A stretch of DNA of 64,000 bases from Candidatus Villigracilaceae bacterium (GCA_026645935.1 JAPKMP010000011.1:99949-163948); one strand, 5' to 3'; shown: positions 25,462 through 34,140, counted from the first letter of the stretch. Notes: generated from the sequence alone by a model not told the origin. A program made the numbers and translations.

Positions 25462-25989
25462 TTAAGCAGCGGGAAGATATTTTTCGCGCAAGCTCGCCAT
25501 GTGATGGTCCACATGCCCGACGATCATATAAGCCAACGCGCGGGCGCTGATCGGCGCGCCGCTTGCGCTACCGATTTCGGCAAAGGCGGAGTCTTTCGTG
25601 TTTTGAACCATACGGATGGTGGCATGGCGGATGGATTCGAACTCATCGAGCAGGCTCGCAAGTGGAAGTTCATCCGCCATGGACTCTCGTACGAAATCAT
25701 CCTGCTCGAAGCCTGGCAGGGGAGTCTTATCCTTGCGCGAGACCCGCAGGAACCGATAAGAAAAGACCCGCTCGACGTCTATCAGATGAGAAACGACTTC
25801 TTTGATGGACCATTCCGCGGGTCCGGGTTTGAAGCGGGCTTGAGCGTCAGATAAACTTCCCAACGCGGATCGAATCTCATCGAGTTGATGCGGCAGGGCG
25901 GCGGTTACATCTCCGCGGGCAGCGGCGCGCTGAACGTAATCCGCGTAGAAGGGAGAGTATTCTTCAGGAGGTGGAGGGGTAATTCTCAT
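25462..25989 (-). CDS. DinB/YfiT-superfamily protein
   Basis: A 175-residue four-helix-bundle protein of the DinB_2 group. The metal-binding His triad is visible: VSHLIDVERVF for the first His and VGHVDHHMASLREKY for the other two. AEWSIKEVVSHL is the typical entry. Members are metal-dependent hydrolases or thiol transferases (for example bacillithiol or mycothiol S-transferases), often responding to damage; which one cannot be told here. It lies 24 nt downstream of the GT-C gene. Confidence 0.88.
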   Translation of the reverse strand: MRITPPPPEEYSPFYADYVQRAAARGDVTAALPHQLDEIRSALGSLSDAQARFKPGPAEWSIKEVVSHLIDVERVFSYRFLRVSRKDKTPLPGFEQDDFVRESMADELPLASLLDEFESIRHATIRMVQNTKDSAFAEIGSASGAPISARALAYMIVGHVDHHMASLREKYLPAA

Positions 25990-26013
25990 GGTGTGGTCCT
26001 TTTCGATTTTAAA

Positions 26014-27234
26014 TCAGTAAACAGGCAGGAGGTTCGTCAGAACGTTCAAGAAGATCGAATAGACGATCATGCCTTTCCAGTAAGATTTCAAGTCGCTGCT
26101 TGAGTTTTCGAATCCCCAGGCGATGAGCAGGATCAAGACCGGCAGAAAATCCAGCGAAAAGCGCTGGGTGTTGTATTGGATGTAACCGTTGTTATGATAG
26201 AACAACGCCGTTAGTAGAGTCAGGAGCACACTGACCCAGGCTCCCCATAGGATCCATTTATCCGTCCTCGCGCGGAATGCTGCGATGACGAACGGACTTG
26301 CCGCGAGGAGGGATACGCCGAAGCGGCTCAGCCCGACAACCTCAAGCATTGTTTTTCCGCCGAATTCGAGGTGATACCCCTGTATGAACATGTGGTAAGC
26401 GTTGTAGAAAAAATAGGCTGGGTCGAATACCCCAAATTCGTTGACCCGCTCGCCAAGGAAATTGCCGGGCTCGCCAAATGCCTGGTAGTTCATCAGTTCA
26501 TAGCCGCTTCCAAAGGTGCCGAATCTGTAATAGTTGAAACCGATATATAGTGCAATACTGAAACCAAGCGCGGCGAAAAACCAGCCCAGGTTCGTGATCC
26601 GATTTTGTTTTCCCTCGTTCCTCCATAAGAGTACGATGATGAAAAGTGCCATGTAAATGGACAGTTGACGCGAAAGGAATGCCGCACCCAGCAGAAGGCC
26701 CGCAAGCCACCCCCTGCCTTTACGCATTGATTCGTAAATGGCGAGCAGCAGGAAAAGCATGGCGGTGATCTGCGCGAACATCCACACCCATTCGCTTCCG
26801 CGGAATATCTGCCAGTATCCCGTCCCCAGGGCGAAACCGGCGAGGACCCAGGCTGCGGTCGGACGATCCAGTTCGAATTTAAGAAGGATGCGATAAAGTG
26901 TCAGGCAGGTGAGGGCTGCCATGACGAAGGCGATCCAATACACTTTCAGATCCCCTCTTCCGAAGACGGCGACGAACGGTGTGAGAATGACGGCCGGGAA
27001 CGGCGGAAAGGGGATGTAGATCCGCCCGTGGTAGTCGATCGTTTCACCCGGTAGTTTATTCGGCTTCTCCTGGATGGCGAAATCGCCGCGCAGGAACGCC
27101 TCGGCCTGGTAGGTGTATAAATTGGTCGAACCGTTGCTCTTGTTTAACGTCCCGATGATGCCTGTCAAAAGCAGCAATGAAACAATGAGCCAGGAATATC
27201 TGAGGAGGAAACTGCGCAGATTTGTGAGGGTCAT
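26014..27234 (-). CDS. GT-C type membrane glycosyltransferase-like protein
   Basis: A 406-residue protein with about ten membrane helices and a long first extracytoplasmic loop (NGSTNLYTYQAEAFLRGDFAIQ..), followed by PFPPFPAVILTPFVAVFG, which replaces the HPPL-type segment of PMT enzymes. The general plan is that of GT39/PMT-like lipid-linked sugar transferases. The acidic residues expected in the first loop are weak (EAF and GD), so activity is uncertain. It may be distantly related to the N-terminal half of the fusion at 2985-5102. Acceptor and donor are unknown. Confidence 0.7.
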   Translation of the reverse strand: MTLTNLRSFLLRYSWLIVSLLLLTGIIGTLNKSNGSTNLYTYQAEAFLRGDFAIQEKPNKLPGETIDYHGRIYIPFPPFPAVILTPFVAVFGRGDLKVYWIAFVMAALTCLTLYRILLKFELDRPTAAWVLAGFALGTGYWQIFRGSEWVWMFAQITAMLFLLLAIYESMRKGRGWLAGLLLGAAFLSRQLSIYMALFIIVLLWRNEGKQNRITNLGWFFAALGFSIALYIGFNYYRFGTFGSGYELMNYQAFGEPGNFLGERVNEFGVFDPAYFFYNAYHMFIQGYHLEFGGKTMLEVVGLSRFGVSLLAASPFVIAAFRARTDKWILWGAWVSVLLTLLTALFYHNNGYIQYNTQRFSLDFLPVLILLIAWGFENSSSDLKSYWKGMIVYSIFLNVLTNLLPVY

Positions 27235-27300
27235 CGGCTGGATCGAGTTTTCCGACTATGGATTTCACCCAGTATAGCACAGCCGATTTATTGGCAATTT

Positions 27301-27825
27301 CTATTGGATTTTCATCAGTTTTTGCGAGACCAGCATGCTTTGTTCGATCTCGCTCATGCGCGCATACAGGATCTTTTCATTGACTTCGAGGTTGTTGATG
27401 ACCTTGAGCGCGGAAATGACGTCTTCGCCGATGTGCTCGCCCTGCACTTCGCCGTATTCGATCTCCATCAGGATGTAATCTGCCCGGGAATCGCTTGCAG
27501 TTCCCTTCGGGTCCTGCCAGGTGCCGAGCGCGTCGATCTCGGTCGTCGCCTTCATGAAGTTAAGTGCATCGACCTTTATGCGCGGCACGGTCAGCGAGAG
27601 CAATTCGCGATGGTCGCGCTCGAAGGCGGCGTTGAATTCTGCATCGCCAAATAATAAGGCGAAGAGCATATCCTTTGCTTGCTGGAGGAGCTGCTTCCCT
27701 TTTTCCGTGAGGAACTCATCCGAGATCGTGCCCCCGCCTTTGAGTGGCGCAGTGTTGAGCAGGAAGCCATTCGCGATCAATTCTTCGCGGTTGATCTGCC
27801 GAACGATGGTTTCGATTGTGGGCAT
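27301..27825 (-). CDS. Uncharacterised soluble protein (174 aa)
   Basis: No family recognised. It is mainly alpha-helical by pattern, hydrophilic and without a signal or membrane segment. It begins MPTIETIVRQINREELIANG and ends with a heptad-like helix (NNLEVNEKILYARMSEIEQSMLVSQ) that could form a coiled coil. An acidic middle (EIEYGEVQGEHIGEDV) may be a protein-binding surface. AGGAG precedes the ATG. It starts 9 nt after the stop of the MBL-rhodanese gene and is surely in the same transcript, so a link to sulfur handling or simple housekeeping is possible. Confidence 0.72.
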   Translation of the reverse strand: MPTIETIVRQINREELIANGFLLNTAPLKGGGTISDEFLTEKGKQLLQQAKDMLFALLFGDAEFNAAFERDHRELLSLTVPRIKVDALNFMKATTEIDALGTWQDPKGTASDSRADYILMEIEYGEVQGEHIGEDVISALKVINNLEVNEKILYARMSEIEQSMLVSQKLMKIQ

Positions 27826-27834
27826 GACGCGCTC

Positions 27835-29238
27835 CTAAAGAGAGATCGATCTTCCAGATTCTTTGACGGTCTCAAACCCGCTCATTTTCCATTTGTTGAT
27901 GCCGCCATCCGCCTGGATCACATTGTGAATTCCGCGCCGTTTTAATACCGAGATCGCAACCATGGAGCGGTTGCCGCTCGCGCATTGAATCACCAAAGGT
28001 TTGTCCTTCGGGAAATCCAAATCGTCCCATGCGACTCTTCCGCCTTCGAAATGAACAGCGCCGGGGATGTGCCCGTCGTTCCATTCGCTCAACCGCCGCA
28101 CATCGATCACGGTCACTTCGTCCAGCCGTTCGCGCAATTCTTTCGGGCTGATGGATTGCACGGTTTCAACCGAATATTCCTTCGCCCAGGTTTCGATTCC
28201 CCCTTCGAGATAACCGGCGATGTCATCGTAACCGATGCGGATCAACTGCCGCGCCGCATTCTCCCTTTGGTCTGCGGATTCCGCGAGGAGGATGATCCTG
28301 CTCCCGAACAGAATCACCCAACCCGCCCAAACGATGAGCGGGGCATCGTCGCGGATCCCGTATGAGCCGGGAATGTGCCCCGCTGAAAATTCTTTATGAT
28401 GACGAACGTCCAATACAACGACGCCCTCATTCATCATTGACTTTACCTCACCTGCCGTTAACGGTTTGAGAATCGGAACGCCGCCGAGGATTTTTGCGCC
28501 ATTTTGATTCAACCCGCGCATGTATTTGTAATAAGTGGGGTAATTCGGCAGCCCCGTCAATGCGCGTTTGATGAATTCCTCTTCGCTTTGCGGCTGGGCA
28601 AGTTGATTCGTTTTTCGCTCGCGCCCGATGGTCGTCGTCCGGTCAGATGAAGCGGGAGCCACACAGAACGAGCCCGCCCCATGGGTGGGGAAGACGTTCA
28701 CTTCGTCGGGAAGTTTCAGTAATTTATCGTGAATGGTGTGAAACAACAGACTCGCCAGCGGAAGCGTCAATTCAGGAGTGAGCAGATCCGTCCGCGCCGC
28801 GCCGCCGACGATCAGCGCGCCGCCGCTGAAGAGAGCGGATGGAGTTTTGCCATCGGCTTCGGTGAGTAAAAACGAAATATGTTCCGGCGTATGTCCGGGC
28901 GTCGTCATCACCCGGATTTGGAACGCTCCGAGGTCGATGACCGAGTCTTCGGTGAGCGGCGTGTGATCGAAACTTACTCCCGCTTCCGCGCTGGCGCCAA
29001 TGACCGCTTTTGTCTGACTCGCGATCTCGCGGTTGCCGGAGATGAAATCCGCGTGCAGGTGGGTGTCGAGGACATGCGTCAGCGTAACACCAAGTTCGGA
29101 AGCGGCATGCAGGTAGCGATCCACGTCGCGAAGCGGATCGATCAAAATCCCTTTCTTCGTTGCGTGTGATCCGATCAAATAAGCGGAATTGCCGAGTCCG
29201 GTGTCTACAAACGTCTCGATAAAATAATCCGGCATCAT
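27835..29238 (-). CDS. MBL-fold hydrolase with two rhodanese domains (persulfide dioxygenase-like)
   Basis: A 467-residue protein. Residues 1 to about 240 form a metallo-beta-lactamase domain of the ETHE1/Blh type: FVDTGLGNSAYLIG, the metal motif DTHLHADFISGN, TPGHTPEHISFLL and the FPTHGAGS segment. Two rhodanese domains follow. The first (VLDVRHHKEFSAGHIPGS) has no catalytic Cys (ILLAES in its place). The second (VIDVRRLSEWNDGHIPGAVHF) has one in VIQCASGNRS. Proteins of this build oxidise glutathione persulfide and pass sulfane sulfur; that is the likely role. ATG 29238 is directly followed by a second ATG. Confidence 0.9.
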   Translation of the reverse strand: MMPDYFIETFVDTGLGNSAYLIGSHATKKGILIDPLRDVDRYLHAASELGVTLTHVLDTHLHADFISGNREIASQTKAVIGASAEAGVSFDHTPLTEDSVIDLGAFQIRVMTTPGHTPEHISFLLTEADGKTPSALFSGGALIVGGAARTDLLTPELTLPLASLLFHTIHDKLLKLPDEVNVFPTHGAGSFCVAPASSDRTTTIGRERKTNQLAQPQSEEEFIKRALTGLPNYPTYYKYMRGLNQNGAKILGGVPILKPLTAGEVKSMMNEGVVVLDVRHHKEFSAGHIPGSYGIRDDAPLIVWAGWVILFGSRIILLAESADQRENAARQLIRIGYDDIAGYLEGGIETWAKEYSVETVQSISPKELRERLDEVTVIDVRRLSEWNDGHIPGAVHFEGGRVAWDDLDFPKDKPLVIQCASGNRSMVAISVLKRRGIHNVIQADGGINKWKMSGFETVKESGRSISL

Positions 29239-29270
29239 TTGTGAATTATACCGCCCGGCGGATGGATCGG

Positions 29271-29555
29271 TCAGGCGGGTAGATTTAACACCTCTTCGAG
29301 GAAAGTCACTTCGGGCGGACCTTTAACGCCCGCGCTCTGTGTTCTCTCGCGGAATTCCTGCGACTGGAACATCTGCATGGCTTTCTCTTTATCGGAATAA
29401 TTGCCGAGGATCACAACTTCATTAGGGCTGCCTGATTTGCTGAATGCGCGGACGCCTGTCGAACCGAAACTCTTGCGAAGCGAAGCCGCTTCCTCGAACA
29501 CGGATTTCCATTTATTAAGATCCTCGACGGTAAATCGAACAAGTACGTAGGTCAT
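29271..29555 (-). CDS. Small ABM/ferredoxin-like fold protein (94 aa)
   Basis: A short cytoplasmic protein starting MTYVLVRFTVEDLNKWKSVFEEA, the typical opening of dimeric alpha/beta-barrel (ABM or DUF3764-like) proteins: a beta strand, a helix ending in a WK.F pair, then GVRAFSKSGSPNEVVILGNYSD and a final EVTFLEEV strand. Biochemical role unknown; relatives include monooxygenases and stress-linked small proteins. The start is chosen because AAGGAG stands 6 nt before ATG 29555; a longer reading to 29591 is not needed. First gene of the minus-strand run that continues with the MBL-rhodanese gene 32 nt later. Confidence 0.75.
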   Translation of the reverse strand: MTYVLVRFTVEDLNKWKSVFEEAASLRKSFGSTGVRAFSKSGSPNEVVILGNYSDKEKAMQMFQSQEFRERTQSAGVKGPPEVTFLEEVLNLPA

Positions 29556-29640
29556 GGTTTGCTCCTTTTGTAAGAAGAGATAACTATCCATACAACACTC
29601 AATATGTTGCCAGGGTGCTTCACCCGCCCGTCTTTCGCTG

Positions 29641-29646
29641 TATAAT
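29641..29646 (+). promoter_or_regulatory. -10 element for deoC
   Basis: A perfect TATAAT lies 29 nt before the deoC start. A weak TTCACC (29619-29624) sits 16 nt upstream as a possible -35. Confidence 0.5.
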
Positions 29647-29674
29647 CGTGTCAGATAATGAAACGGAGTTTTGG

Positions 29675-30634
29675 ATGACTTCCAATCACAATCGCAACCC
29701 CGGCGTGCCCCTCGACCTCGACTGGGTGATGGGCGCGCATGTCAACAAGAGCGCGGTGGAGCGGCGCGTCGAGACTTTACAAAAGCGCCGCACCGTGAAG
29801 AAGGAATGGCAGGCTGCCTGGCTTCTGCGCGCCGTTACCTGCATCGACCTGACCACCCTTGCCGGAGACGACACGCCCGGGCGCGTTCATCGTCTGTGCG
29901 CGAAAGCCAGACAACCGATCCGCCCGGATATGATGGAACGGCTGGGCTTGAACGGTGAAAGAATCGCCGTCGGCGCGGTCTGCGTTTATCCAAATCGCGT
30001 CCGTGATGCCGTGGAAGCGCTTCAAGGTTCTGATATTCCTGTTGCCTCTGTTGCAACAGGTTTCCCAGCGGGACAGACTCCTTTACCGCAGCGGATTCAA
30101 GAGATCGAGCAAGCCGTTGAAGCAGGCGCGCGCGAGATCGACGTGGTCATTGCCCGCAACCATGTGCTGACCGGCGACTGGAAATCGCTTTACGATGAGC
30201 TCAAACAATTCCGCGAAGCCTGCGGCGATGCGCACATGAAAACGATTTTGGCAACCGGTGATCTGGGAACGTTGAAACAGGTATATCAGGCAAGCCTCGT
30301 GGCGATGATGGCGGGCTCGGATTTCATCAAGACTTCGACCGGCAAGGAATCGGTCAACGCCACGCTGGAGGTGAGTCTTGTGATGACACGCGCCATCCGC
30401 GAATACCTGGACCGCTTCAGCTACAAGATCGGTTTCAAACCCGCGGGCGGGATCAGCTCTGCCAAGCAGGCGATGGCATGGCAATCGCTGATGAAGGAAG
30501 AACTCGGCGACGAGTGGCTGATGCCGAATCTGTTCCGCCTTGGGGCGTCCAGTTTATTGACCGATTTGGAGCGGCAGTTGTATCACTTCATTACCGGTCA
30601 CTACGCCGCCAAACATCACATGCCGATGGGATAA
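29675..30634 (+). CDS. deoC: Deoxyribose-phosphate aldolase
   Basis: Splits 2-deoxyribose-5-phosphate into glyceraldehyde-3-phosphate and acetaldehyde. The 319 residues are longer than short bacterial DeoC (about 220-260) and match the longer eukaryote-like DERA group, with an N-terminal extension containing a KKEWQAAWLLRAVTCIDLTTLAGDDTP-type block (pattern only). Active-site marks are CIDLTTL, VASVATGFPAG, EIDVVIARN, and the Schiff-base Lys in DFIKTSTGKE; a second Lys lies in KIGFKPAGGI. CGGAG is 7 nt before ATG 29675. It lies before an ALDH16-type dehydrogenase that could oxidise the acetaldehyde, with a toxin-antitoxin pair inserted between them. Confidence 0.94.
   Translation: MTSNHNRNPGVPLDLDWVMGAHVNKSAVERRVETLQKRRTVKKEWQAAWLLRAVTCIDLTTLAGDDTPGRVHRLCAKARQPIRPDMMERLGLNGERIAVGAVCVYPNRVRDAVEALQGSDIPVASVATGFPAGQTPLPQRIQEIEQAVEAGAREIDVVIARNHVLTGDWKSLYDELKQFREACGDAHMKTILATGDLGTLKQVYQASLVAMMAGSDFIKTSTGKESVNATLEVSLVMTRAIREYLDRFSYKIGFKPAGGISSAKQAMAWQSLMKEELGDEWLMPNLFRLGASSLLTDLERQLYHFITGHYAAKHHMPMG
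30569..30634 (+). repeat. Direct repeat copy 1: the 3' end of deoC
   Basis: These last 66 nt of deoC reappear, with point changes and a 1-nt gap, at 31283-31347. Both copies contain an identical core of about 24 nt around GCCGCCAAACATCACATGCC (30607-30626). Similarity weakly continues past the stop (TTAACCACCAAGAG against TTCACCACGAAGGA). Confidence 0.85.
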
Positions 30635-30684
30635 GAGATTATTAACCACCAAGAGCGAAAAGAATACCGCGAAAGGAAAATAAA

Positions 30685-30918
30685 ATGGAGCCGCAAATTA
30701 TCGTTTCAAATCCTAAAATCATGATGGGACAACCTGTGGTTTCAGGAACCCGTATTACAGTTGATTTAATTCTTGAAAAGCTCTCATCGGGTGAGACTTT
30801 TGAGCAATTGTTGCAGGCCCATCCCCGCTTGACAAAAGAAGGCATTCAGGCGGCTTTGCAATTTGCTCGGGAAGTCTTGCGCGCCGATGTTGTGTATCCC
30901 ATCTCTGAGTCTGTCTAA
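30685..30918 (+). CDS. DUF433-family antitoxin
   Basis: A 77-residue protein with the DUF433 plan: IIVSNPKIMMGQPVVSGTRITVDLILE, then a winged-helix-like segment (GETFEQLLQAHPRLTKEGIQAAL). These proteins act as antitoxins, bind their operator and neutralise a PIN-like partner. AAAGG stands upstream of the ATG. Its stop overlaps the toxin start (TAATG), the usual coupling of such pairs. GC is lower than in deoC and ALDH, fitting acquisition. Confidence 0.92.
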   Translation: MEPQIIVSNPKIMMGQPVVSGTRITVDLILEKLSSGETFEQLLQAHPRLTKEGIQAALQFAREVLRADVVYPISESV

Positions 30919-31268
30919 TGAGAATTCTTGCTGACGAGAGTGTGGACAGCAGGATCGTACTACGCTTGAGAAGTGATGGACATGAAGTCGGCTATGTTGC
31001 GGAGATGTCCCCAGGAATCATGGATGAGGAAGTGCTCGTTTTGGCTGGCGAAGAGAATACCCTTCTTCTGACAGCCGATAAGGATTTCGGCGAGTTGATT
31101 TTTCGACAGGGTTACATCAAGCGCGGAATTGTGCTTTATCGCCTTGCAGGACTCTCATCTCAGGAGAAGGCAGAGATAGTCTCTTTAGCCATATATGAAC
31201 ATGGAAATGAATTGCTTTCAGCATTCAGTGTGATCACAGAAAAGGCAGTTCGCTTACGGAGAGTTTAA
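30918..31268 (+). CDS. DUF5615 PIN-like toxin
   Basis: A 116-residue protein of the DUF5615/Mut7-C-like PIN group, predicted to be a metal-dependent RNase. Acidic residues expected in a PIN active site are present: D5 and E7 in ILADESVD, E37-E38 in IMDEEVL, and D53/D55 in TADKDFGEL. Its ATG shares a base with the antitoxin stop. The pair sits exactly between two copies of the deoC 3' end, which suggests it came in as a unit. Confidence 0.92.
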   Translation: MRILADESVDSRIVLRLRSDGHEVGYVAEMSPGIMDEEVLVLAGEENTLLLTADKDFGELIFRQGYIKRGIVLYRLAGLSSQEKAEIVSLAIYEHGNELLSAFSVITEKAVRLRRV

Positions 31269-31282
31269 TGAAGACTGGCCTC

Positions 31283-31347
31283 GAGCGGCAGTTGTACTAC
31301 TTCATAACGGTAACTGCGCCGCCAAACATCACATGCCGATTGGATAA
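31283..31347 (+). repeat. Direct repeat copy 2 of the deoC 3' end
   Basis: A 65-nt non-coding copy of 30569-30634 directly after the toxin gene, including the remnant of the deoC stop. It has several substitutions (for example GTACTACTTCATAACGGTAA against GTATCACTTCATTACCGGTC), so the duplication is not recent. Confidence 0.85.
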
Positions 31348-31353
31348 AAGCAT

Positions 31354-31424
31354 TCACCACGAAGGACACAAAGTGTCACAAAGGAAAAACCTTCGTGCAT
31401 CTTCGTGACCCTTTGTGGTTTAAG
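31354..31424 (+). repeat. Imperfect inverted repeat of the CACGAAGG type
   Basis: ACCACGAAGGACACAAAG on the left and CCCTTTGTGGTT with GCATCTTCGTG on the right can fold into an imperfect hairpin. This wording (CACGAAGGACAC / GTGCATCTTCGTG) is typical of dispersed hairpin repeats in many bacterial genomes. It lies just ahead of the ALDH gene start and may also be read as its leader. Confidence 0.45.
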
Positions 31425-31437
31425 AATTGGAGTTTAT

Positions 31438-33876
31438 ATGTCAACTTTACTCGACCTCTTCAAAACCATGGAATATGGACCCGCCCCAGAATCTCCCGCC
31501 GCGGTGGATAAATGGCTGGAAGAACATGGACGAAGGTTCGGTTTGTTCATCAACAATGAATGGGTGACGCCCAAAGGCGCGAAATACTTTGCGTCTTACA
31601 ACCCTGCCACTGGCGAGCAGATCGCAGAGACCGCGCAAGCCGAAAAGAAGGATGTCGATGCCGCCATCGCCGCGGCGCGGACGGCTTTCGAATCATGGAG
31701 CAAAACCCCGGGCGTTGTCCGTGCGCGTTACATGTACGCCATCGCGCGCAACATTCAGAAGCATCATCGTCTATTAGCGGTATTGGAATCAATGGACAAC
31801 GGCAAGCCGATCCGCGAGTCGCGCGATGTGGATGTGCCGCTGTTGGCGCGTCACTTTTACTATTACGCGGGCTGGGCGCAACTCATGGAAACCGAACTGC
31901 GCGACTATCAACCAGTCGGCGTGATCGGGCAGATCATCCCGTGGAACTTCCCGTTGATGATGCTGGCATGGAAGATCGCTCCAGCCATTGCGATGGGAAA
32001 TACTGTTGTATTAAAGCCTGCGTCATACACACGTTTGAGCGCCTTGCTTTTCGCCGAAGTCGTTGCTGAAGCGGGACTTCCGCCGGGCGTGGTTAACATC
32101 ATTACAGGCAGTGGCAAGGCGGGCGAGATGATCGTCACGCACCCCGATGTGGACAAGATCGCATTCACAGGCTCCACCGAGATCGGGCGCACGCTGCGCC
32201 ATCTCACCGCGGGGTCGGGGAAAAAGATTTCGCTTGAACTCGGGGGCAAGAGTCCCGTCGTCGTGTTCGAAGACGCCGATTTGGACGCGGCCGTTGAAGG
32301 CGTGGTCGATGCGATCTGGTTCAACCAGGGTCAGGTCTGCTGTGCAGGCTCAAGGCTCATCGTCCAGGAAAATGTCGCGCCGCGTTTCATCCAAAAACTC
32401 AAAACGCGCATGGGTCATATGCGCGTCGGCGACTCGCTCGATAAAGCCATCGACATGGGCGCGATTGTTGATAAATCGCAATGGGATACGGTGGACTACT
32501 GGGTGAAGATGGGCGAGAAGGAAGGCGGCAACGTTTTCCAACCCGATATTCCTTTACCCAACAAAGGTCTTTTCTACAAACCCACGCTCATCACGGACCT
32601 CGACCCTGCCGCCTCGACGGTGCAGGAGGAGATCTTTGGTCCCGTGCTGGTTTCGCTCACGTTCCGCACGCCCGAGGAAGCGATCGCTCTCGCGAACAAT
32701 ACGCGCTACGGCCTCGGCGGAAGCGTGTGGAGCGATAACATCAATCTCGCGCTCGATGCCGCCAGCAAGATCAAGGCGGGCGCGATGTGGGTCAACTGCC
32801 ATAACGTGTTCGATGCGGCGGGCGGATTCGGCGGTTATCGCGAGTCAGGCTTTGGACGCGAAGGCGGACGCGAAGGTTTGTTCGAATATGTGAGACCGAA
32901 ATGGATGGATCGTCCGCGCCCGGAGTTTGCGCTGGATGAATCAAAGAAGTGGGGCGAACACGTGCCCACGCTTCCCTCCAAGCCGACAGGGAGTCGGGCA
33001 AATGGACATGATCTCCCCCGCTTGGACCGCACCCCGAAGATGTACATCGGCGGGAAACAAGTCCGCCCGGACGGCGCGTACAGCACGACCATCGTGAATG
33101 CAAAAGGAAAGATCGTTGGTCAGGTCGGTGACGGGAATCGAAAGGACATCCGCGATGCGGTCGAAGCTGCGCATGCGGTTATCGTCGCCAAGTCAGGCTG
33201 GGCGATGCGGCACGGATACAACCGTTCGCAGATCCTGTATTTCATCGCCGAGAATCTCGATGCGCGTAATGCTGAATTTGTAAAACGAATCGTGGAGATG
33301 ACGGGGCGCACACAAAAGTCCGCGCAAGCAGAAGTGGACGCGGCGGTGGAGCGTCTGTTCACGTACGCGGCCTGGGCGGATAAATACGGCGGCAACATCC
33401 AGGAGACCACCCTGCGCGGAATCACGGTGGCGGTGAATGAGCCTGTGGGTGTGATCGGCATTGCCTGCCCCGATGAAATGCCCCTGCTTGGATTCATCTC
33501 GCTGATGGCACCTGCGATCGCGCGCGGAAATACAGTGGTGATGATTCCAAGTCAGAAATATCCGCTCAGCGCCACGGATTTTTATCAGGTGTTGGATACG
33601 TCCGACGTGCCTGGCGGCGTGGTCAACATCGTCACGGGTGACCGCGACCACCTGACCAAAACTCTCGTCCAGCACGAAGACGTGGACGCGGTCTGGTACT
33701 TCGGCCCGGCGGAAGGCAGTTACTGGGTAGAGTACGAGTCGGGCGCCAACATGAAGCGGACGTGGGTTGGCTACGGCCTGCCGCGTGATTGGATGAATCG
33801 CGAGCAGGGCGAAGGTCATGAGTTCCTGCACGAGGCGACGCAGGTGAAGAATATCTGGGTGCCGACGGGGGAGTGA
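31438..33876 (+). CDS. Double-domain aldehyde dehydrogenase, ALDH16 type
   Basis: An 812-residue NAD(P)-dependent aldehyde dehydrogenase with two ALDH domains in series, as in the ALDH16 family (human ALDH16A1 is about 800 residues). The first domain (about 30-500) is complete: IIPWNFP with N170, FTGSTEIG, general base E267 in LELGGKSP and catalytic C301 in NQGQVCCAGSR, then EEIFGPV. The second (about 530-812) keeps VNEPVGVIGIACPDEMP, NTVVMIPS and VPGGVVNIVTG but lacks both ELGG and the Cys, so it should be structural. TTGGAG precedes ATG 31438. Its place after deoC suggests oxidation of acetaldehyde to acetate in deoxyribose breakdown; that is inference. Confidence 0.9.
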   Translation: MSTLLDLFKTMEYGPAPESPAAVDKWLEEHGRRFGLFINNEWVTPKGAKYFASYNPATGEQIAETAQAEKKDVDAAIAAARTAFESWSKTPGVVRARYMYAIARNIQKHHRLLAVLESMDNGKPIRESRDVDVPLLARHFYYYAGWAQLMETELRDYQPVGVIGQIIPWNFPLMMLAWKIAPAIAMGNTVVLKPASYTRLSALLFAEVVAEAGLPPGVVNIITGSGKAGEMIVTHPDVDKIAFTGSTEIGRTLRHLTAGSGKKISLELGGKSPVVVFEDADLDAAVEGVVDAIWFNQGQVCCAGSRLIVQENVAPRFIQKLKTRMGHMRVGDSLDKAIDMGAIVDKSQWDTVDYWVKMGEKEGGNVFQPDIPLPNKGLFYKPTLITDLDPAASTVQEEIFGPVLVSLTFRTPEEAIALANNTRYGLGGSVWSDNINLALDAASKIKAGAMWVNCHNVFDAAGGFGGYRESGFGREGGREGLFEYVRPKWMDRPRPEFALDESKKWGEHVPTLPSKPTGSRANGHDLPRLDRTPKMYIGGKQVRPDGAYSTTIVNAKGKIVGQVGDGNRKDIRDAVEAAHAVIVAKSGWAMRHGYNRSQILYFIAENLDARNAEFVKRIVEMTGRTQKSAQAEVDAAVERLFTYAAWADKYGGNIQETTLRGITVAVNEPVGVIGIACPDEMPLLGFISLMAPAIARGNTVVMIPSQKYPLSATDFYQVLDTSDVPGGVVNIVTGDRDHLTKTLVQHEDVDAVWYFGPAEGSYWVEYESGANMKRTWVGYGLPRDWMNREQGEGHEFLHEATQVKNIWVPTGE

Positions 33877-33961
33877 GGGGGAGAATAAAGTAGCGCGTAA
33901 ACCTTTGATCGTGAACATAATCGAGTTCGGGAGAGCGTAAAGTCCTCTCGATGTTTTTTCC

Positions 33962-34008
33962 AAAACTTCTAGATGATTTTCCAAAACCATTTAGAAGTTT
34001 TTGTTTAC
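33962..34008 (+). terminator. Terminator after the ALDH gene
   Basis: AAAACTTCTA (33962-33971) and TAGAAGTTTT (33992-34001) form a 10-bp stem with a 20-nt loop, followed by TGTTT. The rest of the 33877-34140 gap shows no further gene; AT content begins to rise here. Confidence 0.6.
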
Positions 34009-34140
34009 CCATTGGGAAAGGTTTGACGGAAAGACCGAACTCGCCTCCCAATAATTTGAGCAAAGGTGATAATCACTATCGCCGAGATAATTCAACCCAT
34101 GGATGTGTTTGTTTATGAAAGGCATTAAAAGCGCATTTGC

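Noticed and set aside
33193..33990. Minus-strand open frame of 265 codons opposite the ALDH gene end
   Set aside because: His/Arg-rich composition typical of the complement of a coding gene; ALDH motifs on the other strand are decisive.
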